Of a stretch of 64,000 bases of DNA, positions 23,336 to 35,585 are shown one piece after another. The position numbers were made by a program, and so were the translations under genes. The stretch comes from Hepsetus odoe (Eukaryota; Chordata; Actinopteri; Characiformes; Hepsetidae): positions 21,583,645 to 21,647,644 of the forward strand of contig CM029369.1 of assembly GCA_017165825.1 (NCBI GenBank), read 5' to 3'. The notes beneath the pieces are model-generated. The model did no database searches. It was not told the origin of the DNA and saw only the letters and a program-made list of their open reading frames with translations. Position 1 is the first letter of the stretch. Each line of letters begins with the position of its first letter.

Positions 23336-24792
23336 TATTTCTGATCGAAGAAAAAGGACCTGGTTGTCTCACAAAAATTTTAAATGTTCCATTTTAGTAC
23401 CAATAATCAGTAATCCATTTAGCTTTGTTGTATATGTATATTTAGATATAATATTTTAATATGACACTAATGTAGACAATAAGACATTTCTAGAGGGAAT
23501 GTGCAGGAAAAAAGAACGTGAATGAGCATAGTAGCCATTTCTAATATTTAAATGACATCTAAGTACATTGTGTTTACAAACTCCACTAATTCTGTAACGA
23601 CACTGCACACTACTTTGCCGAAACCATAAGTGTGCTGAGGACCGTCCACCACCCATAACAGAAGCAGGCAGGATTGATGGCTTATACTACATTGAACACA
23701 CTTCAGTACAGTTTAATGAACAAATACTGTTTATTTTCTCAGTTAAAAATTATGAAATGCATTGCCTGTGCAAAAGTTTTGAACTATGGTATATGATGCG
23801 ATGGTATATGACACGATACATTTACAGAAATTATAAATACTTAGGGCTTTTTCCACTTAAATTAAACAACAAAACATGTCATTCGACCTGATATGTTCAA
23901 ACTTTTGCAAATGACTCTAATCTGTGAAGATCCATGGTCTTTTAGTTCCATTAAAAGATGCACTAAATGGCAGCTGTTGAATTGTGCATCAGTATGAAGT
24001 CGACATTCAGTAAATTAATAATTCAGTGAATGAGGATGCGCGTCTCTATATTTACAATCTTTAACTCCAGTCTGTAAGTGAAACCACCCTGCTTGTTCAT
24101 ATTTGTGAAAATAATTATTCAATGAATTATTTGAGCTTATTTAGTACAAACTTGCATTTATATGATCTTAATATGTGTAGATGTCACCGGCATGCAGCAT
24201 GATATCTGCTTGAGGACACCCTGTGTAACTTTCCAGATCTATTAATGCTTGAGAGCATTCTTGATTGAATGATAGAGGGACTTTAGAATGTATTGTCTTC
24301 AAAACAAGCTGTCTTTCTCTCTCTTTCGACGTATAAACAGTTGACATGTTTGACCCAAATCTAGTTTGCTCTGAAGTGATTGAGTGCTTGCTGTCAAAAT
24401 CTCATGTGGGGATTGATTTTGACTTGTACTTGAGACGTGTACTTGAAAACATTACTTCACAGCTGTATCCTGGACTGAATCAAGTGAATCAAGGGTAAAA
24501 TGTATGCATCATAAAAGATTCCTGATATATTAAAAACTATGAGCATAGGTTCAGCAATGTGTTTGTAGAACCACTGCCAAAGAAGCAGGTAGAACATGTG
24601 TCAAAAACCTGGAGTCCTGGTTTGTATTCCTTACATCCCTCACCTAGCAAACGGTTTAAGTGTTTGTCATGCCATATGCAGCACTGCTTATGCATCCTTC
24701 CATCCATCAAGAGAAACGATGTTCAAAAAACTTTCCTAATTAAGCACAGATGTCATGGAGGTTTAATCGTCATTATCCTTTCATTTTGCCAG
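23336..24792. other. dach1 intron, AT-rich
   Basis: No further features; the LINE relic may extend a little past 23400. Confidence 0.45.
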
Positions 24793-24861
24793 ACTCGTTG
24801 ACCCAGGAGATAGAGACTGACCGCAGCAGTGGCAGAACAGATGCTGAAAGGACAATACAAG
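24793..24861 (+). CDS. dach1: dach1 small exon
   Basis: A 69-bp exon that reads D-SLTQEIETDRSSGRTDAERTIQ, the first residue being split across the junction. The SGGRTDAERTIQ-like stretch is a hallmark of the extreme C-terminus of DACH1. The acceptor is TTTTGCCAG before 24793 and the donor is AAG|GTACAT at 24862. Phases are 1 in and 1 out, as in the exon before, so this exon too can be skipped without a frameshift. The acidic, serine-containing segment follows the coiled coil and is probably unstructured. Confidence 0.92.
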
Positions 24862-25148
24862 GTACATGTTTTTTGAGGAGACTATAAATCTCTTTGCAGC
24901 GCCACTATATGAGTCTTACTTTCAGCCTGCTGTTCAAGCATGCAGCTTACCATCTGGGCCACAGCTCTCACAGTTCAAGAGGAAGGTCAAGATCACTGGG
25001 ATTCATCAAGAGAACACTTTGTTTTAAAAAAAGGAAAATCAGTCTCTCCGGTAAATGTGCAGATGATAATTTTATGAAGTGCTCAGTAAGCCGCCCAGCA
25101 GCAAGAAAAGTTGTGCATGATTTGTCTTTATATTTTAATCTCTTTTCA

Positions 25149-25150
<2 letters not shown>

Positions 25151-25181
<31 letters not shown>

Positions 25182-25193
25182 CAGGTAGATAGA
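25151..25193. repeat. (GATA)n microsatellite
   Basis: About ten GATA units. Confidence 0.9.
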
Positions 25194-27680
25194 GTTATCA
25201 GTTGCTCGTTTATCAGCAGCTCTTTAAAGACCTCTTAAATGGCTTATTTTATTTAAAAAGGGGCCACAAATCAGGCAGATCATGAAGCAGGTAAAAGAGA
25301 AAACAATTACAAACTCTAACTCTAAAGAAGACAAAAAGTAACTACATCATTAATACGTCCTTGATAAGCAATAAGTAATTTATCAACTGAAAAGCAAGCA
25401 TGCAGACAAGATAAGTGGCAATGTGGAAGGTGCATAGAGTAAATTTTGTGCTCTCATAGCAGCGAAACAAAGGGAAAAGAAAACTGGAGGGCTTGAATGT
25501 TAGTTTCTCTCCGATGACAGATAACATTTTCAGCTGTTGTTCTTAATGCAAAAACCTTGCTTGCAAGTGGCAGATGCTCATATTAGCTTTGTTTTCAACA
25601 CCTGCAATAAGCTGTATCTTAAATCTTTAATCTCGTAGCTTCAGCAGTCAGTATGATCAGTTCCTGATGCCGAACCACATGTGAGGATCCTTCTACTGAA
25701 GCTCAACGTGTCTGTCAAACACTTTAGATTCACACTTCATTTCCACAACTTTCTTCAAAAGAAAAATTCACAATTTAAACATTTGCTTATAATTTTAAGA
25801 TGAACTACCTATAGATTAACATACATCAAAAGGCTTCTCATCTTTTACCAGTGATTGTGTGATAATCAACTGCGGTGTGTCACTAAAAAAAGAGTTAAAT
25901 GCTTGTGAGTAAGCAATGGCTTAAAGTCTTACCTGATGTCTGATTTGTTTTATAAGAAGGGTCAAGTTAGGCCCCGATTCTGTGAATAAGATCTCCTGAT
26001 TGAAAGATGCCATCCAACCATCTCACTATCATGCAACGGGAGCATCACAGTAACTACTGTAATTTCTACATTTTCTGATTGCAGCTTTCACTGGGGATAA
26101 AAGCTTCAATACTTTTCGTAATGTTTTTAGAGGTGTTTTAGAATGCAGCTCAGGCAGATGGTAGACTTCACTTTTCCCACCTGTGAGAGCAGTCCACACA
26201 AAGAAAAAGACAAGTCATTCTAATGCGATGAGAATATCTGCAGCTAGGGTAGGATCGCAACAGATTGAGCAAAACGCTAAAAATAAATGAACAAATAAAT
26301 AAGGATTTGAAAAATTTCAGGTAATTAGCACATAACCCCTTTCAATTAGCAAATGGCAAGCAGCATGTAAACAAAGCCAGAAGTTCTGTGGCTGTCTTGC
26401 TGCGATATTATTTGCTGTCGTTTCAATGTTGAACTCACAGGATGGATATATAACTCAGCCTCAAGTAGTACATGCTTAGGCATTTAAATAACTACCCCAG
26501 CAGCACCATGAGAACACCACCCTTATCACTCCGAGTGGTCTCAATTTCCCTTTGAAAATAGTCCGTGGAAATTGCTATGAAATGTGGGAAATGGCATTTT
26601 AATACCCAGTCACATGTAAAAGCCCCATAACCCAGTTTGATTAGCCTACTTAAAAGATATTTTTGTGAAGGAAGGATTCAGTGAAAGGAATAGTCTTTTA
26701 ACCCCACTAAATCAAGTGTCGCAGAACTGATAACTGGGGCCCGAATAAATTTGTTCTAGAACATAAAGCCCTGCACATTATGATAATACACTTTTTATAC
26801 CAAAGATTAATCGTATTTCGGCATTAATTGTTATATTTAGAAGTTTCTGTTTTAAGTCATATGAAAGTGTGCTTAAAAGGACATTTCCTTAAAGTGCCTG
26901 CACTTTATGCTCTTCCTGTATTTTATATTCTTCCCTGTGGTGAACCTAAGACATTTATGTAGTTTTATGTATCAAAAGCAGTGTTAATTCACGTTAACAT
27001 GACCATTTCAGACCTCTTTATATCTTTTCAAATTATGATAAATAATAATTATTCATCGCCATTAACAATTAAAATTACAATTCAAATATTCAATACAATT
27101 AACTGTATTGGTACGACTGTACCTCATTCAAGAAGTCCATTCAAAAGTCCTGGACTGTGTTTGCAGCCATATGGGCCTCTTAAATCCTGGCCAAAATTTA
27201 TGGACTACATTCAATTTCTCATTCAACTTTTGATAAGAGAGTTTTGGGTGTGGCCATTCAGGGGTTTCTTTCTCCATGGATGCTGATCAAGATTCAAGTA
27301 ATTCTCAAATTGAATAATCAGTAATTCCGGAATAATTGGTTTATTGACATCGTGTCAGCTTCACTTAAAGCTCAAAGCTATGAAGTTCTGAAGTGTTGTC
27401 CCAGGCTCTTATGTTGCTGATTGGTGCCCTGAAGAAATCACTTTAAAAAGTGAACATAACAATGCATGTCTGTTCAATTAGAGCTGCATTTGTCTGGGAT
27501 CCATGTCATTACTGCTGTAGCCTACAACCAATGCAGCATAATTACTCTCAAATGGCAAGAAATGATGTTGATGAATTACACAAGCTCGGGAGAAGAAAGA
27601 AATACCTTACATGTTGTGCATACGCAACAAAACCCAGCAAAATGTGGCCAATAACTTTAACTCTTCACTGTTTAAAAAAA
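25194..27680. other. dach1 last intron, part 1
   Basis: Largely repeat-free. Blocks around 25.97-26.25 and 26.34-26.66 kb have mixed composition and may be constrained; the rest is AT-rich. Confidence 0.3.
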
Positions 27681-28450
27681 AATTAATGAGGGCATAATTT
27701 CAGAGAACTAATTATTTCTATTTGTCTTTTGTCACACTCTGTAATTCTGCTATATTAGCGCAGCCTCTGTTTATTAATTGCTTTTCCAGCTTTTTGAATC
27801 CATTCCAAGTATAAGCTTGACTGTTTTTCCTGGCCTCGTGCTTCTGGGAGAGCGCCTTGCCGTTAACTCCGTGCGATACCATACATAATATCTGCTCAGT
27901 ATCTCTTCTGATTCTCGCTTTCTGCCTCTTGATGTGTTCGGCAAGTTTACATGACCCTGTGAGGAGAGATAAAGTTCTTTGTTGCAAGATTAAACATCAA
28001 AACAGTTAAAGTGAAATTAAAATTAAATGAATGAATGTCACTGAAGCAAAAAAGGCCGTAATTAATGGTTCCCTTAATTGTCTTCATAAAATATTTGCAT
28101 GGGCATAATTTGCATAATTTACATGTATTAATTAATCTTTCAAAGGAATTTTATGCTGAGAGAAGCCAAAAATTCCCTTTGTTTTATTTAGCATCTAATG
28201 AAATATTTATCCTCTTTAATGAACTTTTCATCTTGATTTGAATATAAAAATGCCAAAGTTTTAACATATTTTAATGAGGGGTTTCGTTGATAAAACAACA
28301 TGGCAGGAATCAGATTTTTCCCACTCAAAAAACTTCAGGGCTTTTTTAAGCACTTCTACTACACTTTATAGTTTACCTACACTTCGCTGGTCTTAGAATT
28401 AATATGCTAATTGGTAAATGTATAATTAGCCTGGTGTGAAACAACACGGT
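27681..28450. promoter_or_regulatory. candidate enhancer with paired octamers and homeodomain sites
   Basis: Two perfect ATTTGCAT octamers (28093-28100 and 28108-28115, same orientation) lie beside TAATTAAT (28059-28066), TTAATTG (28074-28080), TTAATTAA (28128-28135) and a SOX-type CTTTGTT (28177-28183). The surrounding sequence is repeat-free. Motif density suggests a POU/SOX/homeodomain enhancer of dach1; activity and conservation are inferred. Confidence 0.4.
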
Positions 28451-29487
28451 GCCTGAGCACACAAATATGTTTCCTTGAAGGTAAACGAAAATGTTACTCT
28501 TGATACCAATTTTCTGATTGATGTTTGACACAAAAGGCAGCAGGGTTCTTTTTTTCTTCTTCTTCTTCTTCCTCTCCTTCTTTTTCTTGTTTCCTTTTTA
28601 TTTTTTCCCAGGATGTACTCCCATCATTTGCTTCCTTTCATTCTACCAGTAATAAGCCACTTATCTGCATTAAAGCATTGCTGAGATGAATAGAGAGGTT
28701 TCGTAGCAGTTACTGTACACATCCTGCTACATCTGCAAGAGCTGCTGCCTGAGGCTCCAAAAGGCACATAAAGGCAACCTAATAGTGTATCACTGACTTC
28801 AGTCGAAATGAAATCCCGAAAGCAGCATGTAGAACAACCGCTCACTGACGGCCATTTTTTACTCTTATTTCATAAAATGAGAAATTGTTTTTATTCTGTA
28901 TTTAGCAAAAATGTTGGATAGAAAGTATAACACTTGTTTTGTATGCTTTTCTTATTTGTTTTGCCGTGTTGCAACGAGCATCACAGCCGTCAGTAGTTTA
29001 AATCTTATTGTGCTCAATGTTTCGCTTCTTTAAAGTCCAGTAGACGAATTCTCATGGGTAGTAAATAATCAAGATGTACTGTCGTGTTATGTTGACATTG
29101 TAAGTGAGAATAAAAAAAATAAGCATCTTTTACAGAGAACAAATTTTAATATGTGATTTTTGGAAAATATGCAAGAATATTTGATTAGCCAGTATGCACC
29201 TGTATTTGATACATTTATCATTTTCATACTGCATTCATAACCGCAAATAAGTTAATGTGATATTTTAATCCAGGTAGATTTAGTCCCAGTAGAGTTAGTT
29301 CCCACAATTTTGAATAAAGGGTTACGCACTTGCACAACCCAAAAAAAGCCCACTCTGTTGCACTGCTAGTTCTATTTTCCTGCAGGGTTTCACGGGAACA
29401 CATTTGGGGAAAAATGTTAAAAGTTGTGTTTGCTAAAGCTTGTGCACATGCCATATTTTATGCTTAATTTTTATCCATAGCATGTAA
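28451..29487. other. dach1 last intron, part 2
   Basis: A TTC-rich run at 28549-28600; otherwise unique sequence. Confidence 0.4.
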
Positions 29488-29692
29488 AGCTCATTGTATT
29501 TTTTTATTTTTTATTTTTTATGAGACACACTATGCTTGTGAAATTTATAAAAAACATGTAGTTTGACTACATGTAGTAGTTTGCAAATATATATTTATTG
29601 ATATAGTATCCTATATTATATGGCATGCCTCTGGTCAAACTACATGTTTTTTTTTTATTTACAAATTAAATGACAATAAAATGCAATGAGCT
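29488..29692. repeat. imperfect inverted repeat (MITE-like)
   Basis: The left arm starts AGCTCATTG (29488) and ends ACATGTAGTTTGAC (29567). The right arm, 29634-29692, is its imperfect complement and ends CAATGAGCT. The arms have T-rich indels. It may be an old palindromic DNA element. Confidence 0.65.
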
Positions 29693-31671
29693 AATATTAT
29701 GTGCATTAAAGCTTAATTAAATAAGCATTAATGCAGTATGGCACAACTTTTCTCAGACAATATACAAGGATTCACTTTTTAAGTTTATAACACTGGTACT
29801 CTGTGAAGGTATACACTGCAGGAATTAATGAGAGTTTTGTGAAAGGTTCAGGGTAGGTTAATGATGCTTTTAGGTTCTGTATATTTCAACATTTTTGGAT
29901 TCTTTTTTTTTATAAACCGTAGTCGCTGAAAACAATCGAGAGCCTTAAGCACATGGCAAAGAAATTCAACGTTGTGCCCAATTAACTGCTACTCCCACTT
30001 ACTGCGCCATCACCACTGTACCTCTGCCTGCATTATTTTCAGCAGTGCAATTCACACAGTAATGACTTTTACAGCGTTGGTTGAATGGCGAGGGCCAGAG
30101 TGCAGTACCTCAGAGACTTGGGTCTTCTCGCTGTAATTAGCCCTACTGTTTGTCTGTCCCTGTATCAAGGCTTTGTTGTTCTGCACGCAGCACTCTGCAC
30201 AGCTAGGCCACAATTAATCAAAGTTCATGGGGTTTCTGAGCTCATATTAATCAACATTTCTTGCAGCGGACAACAGATTATTAGCTAAAAGCAGAAAAGT
30301 CAAAATGTTGGGATGATTTATGAGCACTTTGCCTAGAGTTCAGAAACAGATGATTTTATTTGCGCACCACGATACACATTAGCAAATAAAAAAAGCTTCT
30401 TTAAAATAGCTTAACAAGCGCCACATTTAATAAGCTGCACTCACAGCCTTGTTAGGCTCCGTAGGGTACCGTCCCTCAAAGCGCCTCAAACTTCTGCTCT
30501 TTTCCCATCATGCAGATTGTCTTGTTCAAACAGGCGCCACACTGTTTCCCAGTCCGGTCACTGTCTTTTTGGTGTGCATTTCCTCTCCAAAGCTGAATTA
30601 TTTAGCTCGCACTGCCAAAGACAGGAAACATTCCTGGAAGGCAGAAAGAGAGCTTCCTCGCAAACAGAGGAAATGTTCGGGTAATAAACGTCAAACAAGC
30701 TCCTGAGCCATGCCTAACAGATGCTTTTACCAACACCAAGGCAGTGAGAGGCCACTGCTCATTCAGGCATGAGCGTTCCCTGGAAATGGACAAAGCCGGT
30801 TAGATTGCAGGTGTCCAGAGATACCAGAGATGAATGGCTGTGTTTTTTTTTTTCTTCAATAAATGCTGTTTCCACTGTGGATGTGTCATTTATAATGTGC
30901 TTTACATCATGAGCGCCATATAATAATCAAGAGAAGCATGTAAAAAAAAAAACGTCTTAAACATGGGGGACACGGTGCAGAGAACTATCCACTTCGGTTT
31001 TACAGAATTGGCTGTAGGAGCGATCATCCACTGCGGAGTCATGTTCTTGCATTCGTTTTTATGAATAAATTGTAACATGAGCTACTGCACAAGCATCAGC
31101 ATGATTATTTTATTAGAGGTTTAAAGGATGCTGAGGTGTTAGGCGAAGGTGTAACATGAAATGGAACTAATATATTAGGATGAATAAGAACATGTGCCTT
31201 CTCACATCAGCGTGCTAACAACCGAGTTGAGACGCTGGGTTTGCTCTTGAGATCTGGGCTGTGCTTTTTGTCTTAAGCACACTCAGGCTTTTCTCACCCA
31301 CAAGCGCAACTGGTTTTTAACATTTCTGTTCTTGTGCTCCAACCTGAACAAAATGTCAAAAAGCCAATGTAGGTTGGGAAAGCTATTATACCACGCAGTT
31401 ATTGGGAAGGACATAATCACACACATCAATAGGATATGAGACTGAAACAAACATAGGTGCGAGTGTGGAAGAAAGGAAATAAATTCCTGTTCAGTAATGG
31501 ACTTCACAGAACAGAAAAAATAATCAGTGTCATAAAAATAGACACTGTCTAGAGCCGATGTAAGATTCTCACATTGGCAACTTCTCACAAAGTTGACATT
31601 TTGCATGTTACTATAGTTATATCTAGAAGTCTGCTATGCAACCTGACTATGCTGGGCAGGGCATGAAAGAA
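29693..31671. other. dach1 last intron, part 3, enhancer-like blocks
   Basis: 29.93-30.72 and 30.88-31.28 kb are repeat-free, moderately GC-rich and noncoding. They are candidates for conserved regulatory DNA. Confidence 0.3.
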
Positions 31672-31709
<38 letters not shown>

Positions 31710-31710
31710 T
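31672..31710. repeat. (CT)n microsatellite
   Basis: About 38 bases of CT repeat. Confidence 0.9.
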
Positions 31711-32095
31711 AGTATGTACAGGGTAGGTTTAGGAACTGTGTACAAACTAGTTTCTCCACTTCGATCTGTTTGATAGATGCGGTGAACTTAAAAGTTCTGC
31801 AGAATCATTCGGAGAGAACACACTGAATGTGAACACCTCAACTCAGCCTCAAACGATTCTCAGTGGTCACTGTTCATCCATTCATTCACTCACTCACCCT
31901 GACTAACACATTGCATGTGCACAAATTTCTACATCTTATAGCGTTTGACTGTCAACTTGTGATTAGAGAAATTTCAAAAGATAAGGTTTAATTAGAAATT
32001 TTCACTTGTTCCAAGTGGAGTATGTTTCCTTTGCATTCATTATTATTTTTTTAATTGTTTTGTTGAAACTGATTCAAAGCCCTCAAAGCCTCATA

Positions 32096-32356
32096 GTGAA
32101 AGTGAAAGTGACTATTTTTTGTCATTGTGAAACACGGCACAGCACACTGTGAAGCACAACGAAATTCAACCTCTGCTTTTCACCCACACACACACACATG
32201 TGCCGCACGGGGGCAGCTATTTAAAGCTCCCGGGGAGCAGTGACAGGACGGTACCTTGCTCAATGGTATCTAAGTGCAACCTACTGGTCTGGGATTCAAA
32301 CCCACGACCTTCCGATCCTGGGGCCTAATCCCAAACCACTAGGCCATCGTCGCCAG
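32096..32356 (-). mobile_element. tRNA-derived SINE (family A), copy 5
   Basis: Near full length on the - strand: head near 32330-32356 (TGGCCTAGTGGTTTGGG), GGTTTGAATCCC B box, body GGTACCGTCC, and GTCACTTTCACTTTCACT at the 3' end. It ends about 240 bases before the last dach1 exon. Confidence 0.88.
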
Positions 32357-32592
32357 TGTGGTCAATATCAGAAAAATGCTGAATGGGAAATGGCAGCAGA
32401 AAAAGAAAGAATGATCTGGTCCTGCACCAAATCTAACCTGAAATTATGCAACTCTGAACTTGAAAGCCAAAATGTAGCATTTTAAAGTTTACCAGATTTA
32501 AAGAGAATTCATCAGATATATGTTTCAATCGCTCTACCATATATCTTTACCTAAATGACACATTCTTTTTTCTTCTTTTTTCTTGATTACAG

Positions 32593-32630
32593 ATGGAAGA
32601 CTCTTTTTGAAGACCACAGTGATGTACTGA
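32593..32630 (+). CDS. dach1: dach1 terminal coding exon and stop
   Basis: After the acceptor TTGATTACAG, the one base carried over plus AT gives Asp, followed by GRLFLKTTVMY and a TGA at 32628-32630. The C-terminal LKTTVMY is the conserved end of DACH1-type proteins as I know them. The preceding intron is 7.7 kb. Together the five exons supply 180 codons, roughly the C-terminal quarter of a protein of about 700-760 residues. The open reading frame is intact throughout, so the gene looks functional. Confidence 0.93.
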
Positions 32631-33245
32631 TAGGACGGTGTGGTGGACATATGAGGTCTATCATATGAAGATTCAGAGGAAATTCTGTCGTATGAAGATT
32701 TTCATTTGAAGACAGCCCTGTCCAGGGGTCTTTTTAGTTACAAAAAACAGGTCAGGCTGATTGCAGAGGCTCCGTGGAGGCAGCTGAGTTTGGGCCCCAC
32801 AGCTGAAGGAAGGGCAGAATGTAGAATTAGGACTCTTCTTCTCACCAGTATCAACAACACATTGTGACAGATATGGGATTAATTGCCTCGGCTGTTTTAG
32901 AGGCAGCAATTTGAGCACAGTTAAATGTACCATGAAGTACACTCGGTGATTATATTTACAACAAATCCACAGCACTGAAGATTTTTATACTGTATTTAAA
33001 CCAGCAAGAAAGCTTTGAAAAAGACATTCGTTTCCAGGGGTTTGGTTTTTTTTTTGTATTAAAAAATGATAAATCCATAAAGTCATAGCATATTGCCAAG
33101 TTGCTAAAGATCCTAGCTTGGAGAAAAGGCCTCTGGAAATGTGAATTTGAATATATGTTGATCAATAGAAACGACTAATCTTTGCTTTAAATGTTTTCTA
33201 AATTAGAAAAAAAAAAATACAATCAAGTTTCATTTTTATCATTGT

Positions 33246-33300
33246 TGTATATACAAGAACAGAAATTAGGTTAACCCACTCACTTTGTTATGTGTATATA
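33246..33300 (+). promoter_or_regulatory. pair of Pumilio-type RNA elements in the dach1 3' UTR
   Basis: TGTATATA occurs at 33246-33253 and again at 33293-33300, both on the sense strand of the transcript. The octamer is the consensus Pumilio response element. Function is inferred from the match and the close spacing. Confidence 0.4.
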
Positions 33301-33466
33301 AAGTTAAAAGAAAGGTATTGTGTATGCAGTAGAAGTATTAGGAGAACAATACCAACATTTATATTGAATTTCTAGATTTGTTTCTGAGCCATCACTCTTT
33401 CAGATAGCTGCCATTACGGTGGAAGCATGCAGGCATGTAAATGTTTGTCCTGAATTCCTGTTACTC

Positions 33467-33472
33467 AATAAA
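33467..33472 (+). terminator. candidate proximal dach1 poly(A) signal
   Basis: Canonical AATAAA about 840 bases after the dach1 stop. Use would give a short 3' UTR that retains both Pumilio-type sites. Seen as a motif only. Confidence 0.35.
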
Positions 33473-34941
33473 TACTTAACTGTGTTGAACAACTAGGGTT
33501 GGTTCACTTACATCGAGATTTGACTTAAACCATTATTTCACAATTCATCCCCCAGATCTGTGTTGCATTGTATCTGAGAATCATACTGGCATGTTTTACA
33601 GTTAACATATGCAAATGAAGAGAAGTAGCAACCGTACTCTTAAGAACAGGTTCTGCTAATTGATAATCATCAAAGTTAGAGCGTCTCAAGGTATTCTCAA
33701 GATGACAATGTTTAAAAGAAGATCCACTCAAATAAGATCATTGATGAAAAGTCTCAAGGAGCAATAAGTAATCGTTGTGTTTTGTCACTTGCACATTGCT
33801 TTCTTACGACTGGCTGTCAGAAATGGCCACAGCAGACAAGCACTTATGAAAATAAAGGAGCCAGAAAGTGTTCCTTAAGCAACGCCACAAAAGAAAACCT
33901 TGTTTGTGGTGAGATATGGGAGTGTGAAGAACGCATAAAAGGTATAAAAAGCATCATATTAAGCTTATTTACCAATTTAATAGTTCTTCCAAGAACTTTT
34001 GTGGAGGTTCTCAACACTCACGCATCTCATTTATGAACATGGTTCCTTTCATTGGAAGGTTTCTTAGGTGATCAAAATTGGTTCTTCTATGGTCTCAAGA
34101 AAAGAACGTTGGTGGACCTGGAATTAACCTGCAGAAAGCAGGGTAAAAAAAACAGCACACTTAGCAACGGCCCTAAATTAAGTTTTAATACTGAATTTTT
34201 TAGCCCCCACTTAGTAACTTATATAGTGGTGTTTTGTCTTTTTCTGAATTTAAGAATGATTTTGTTCTACTTATTGTATTTTTTAATTCTTAACTGTTTT
34301 TTAGATGTCGACTTCCCAAGTTAGCAGCGACCAAGTAAAGCAATCATTCATTGATTTAGTTTTTTCTTTTTTTTTTCTTTTTTTTTAATTTGGGACGTGA
34401 ACTGCACACGTCACGTTGCTCTTTGCGGATGAACCATTCATGGGCGACTTATTGTATGTTTTATTATTTCATCTCCAGATGTTCTCTAATACAGTGCAAG
34501 TAACATTGTGTTTCTCGTGTTATCATTGTGATGTGATTTTATACTTCTTTACTTGTAACTGACCAGTACGAATCCTAATCTGGTTTCTCACCATACAAGT
34601 AATTTTTGAGGTTTTATAAAAGGGTTTATTTTTGAACTTGTACTTTACTAATTTGAACTTCATTTCACCGAGAAAAAAAAAAAGAAAAAAAAGAAAGGAA
34701 AGTCTTTGTCAGTGTCTCGCAGTCTCCCTGTGGTAGTTTTTGCATCACCCAAACTAAAAGACTTTATCTATCTCTACCACACCTGTTCTTTTTCTTTTTG
34801 CTATTGAAATGTCCTGTATAAACTTCCTCGCCTTCAACTGAATTCTGTTTAATGAAAGCCTGTATCCTCATGACTAGGGTCTGTACTTTTTTCCTTGCCT
34901 GTCATTCTAGTATTTCACATGTATATGAAGTTAGTGTTGAT

Positions 34942-34947
34942 AATAAA
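34942..34947 (+). terminator. candidate distal dach1 poly(A) signal
   Basis: Canonical AATAAA in an AT-rich stretch about 2.3 kb after the stop, followed by TG-containing sequence. It is the last canonical signal before a (GT)n tract at 35.5 kb. It is the best candidate for the gene end. Confidence 0.5.
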
Positions 34948-34965
34948 AACAATGTATTTTAAAAT

Positions 34966-35502
34966 ATTTTGCCCATGCTAAGCTGGGCCTTCATTAGCTT
35001 GTTTGAGAAAAGAAACATGTTAAAAATGGGTTCAGTAATCAATGATTCTTCATCTTTAGGCAGAGATGTAATGTACAGTATGTCATGTTCAAATATAGCT
35101 CTGTACATTTTACACACATTGTAGTTATGCTACAGGTTTCAAATCCAAGTGCATCAAACATCCACTATGAAGAATGGCACAAACCAGAAAAGATTAACCT
35201 GAAATATGCCTTTTTTTAAAACACCTGCCAGTGATTATGGGGAAGATATTTCTTTGATATCACATGTTTAATTCATAAATGAATTCCCAGTCAAGAGTAA
35301 TGAGTATGTTGGTGTTAAAGAATATCTGACTTTTCATTAAAAGAGATTTTGCCTTTTAATGTATATAAACTGTAGCAGAATTTATGAACATATTGTTTCC
35401 CTTCTCTTTGTATTGCAGTAAAGGTCTCATAAATATTGAAATCCTGACACTTCTTGTTTTAATATTGTTTCAATTTTGCCCACTTTCTGATCTTTTTGAA
35501 GC

Positions 35503-35508
<6 letters not shown>
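34966..35508. other. region just after the inferred dach1 gene end
   Basis: Unique AT-rich sequence. 35.33-35.45 kb looks 3'-UTR-like (another TGTATATA at about 35360) but has no AATAAA, so a longer dach1 UTR cannot be excluded. Confidence 0.35.

Positions 35509-35584
<76 letters not shown>
35509..35584. repeat. (GT)n microsatellite
   Basis: About 75 bases of pure GT, the longest dinucleotide run of this type in the window. Confidence 0.97.

Positions 35585-35585
<1 letters not shown>

Larger units (their letters stand above)
32631..34965 (+). other. dach1: dach1 3' UTR (probable extent)
   Basis: The sequence after the stop has no open frames of note and no recognisable mobile element. It contains an AATAAA at 33467-33472 (possible proximal poly(A) signal) and another at 34942-34947 within an AT-rich end, which I take as the main distal signal. 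Two perfect Pumilio-type elements (TGTANATA) occur at 33246-33253 and 33293-33300. Long T-rich runs occur around 34350-34390 and an A-rich run at 34673-34700. The 2.3-kb length is inferred from the signals only; no transcript evidence is available here. Confidence 0.6.

Noticed and set aside
27718..27987. 89-codon basic open frame on the - strand in the last dach1 intron
   Set aside because: It looked protein-like, but no family is recognised, no acceptor or donor frames it, and the area fits a noncoding conserved block better.
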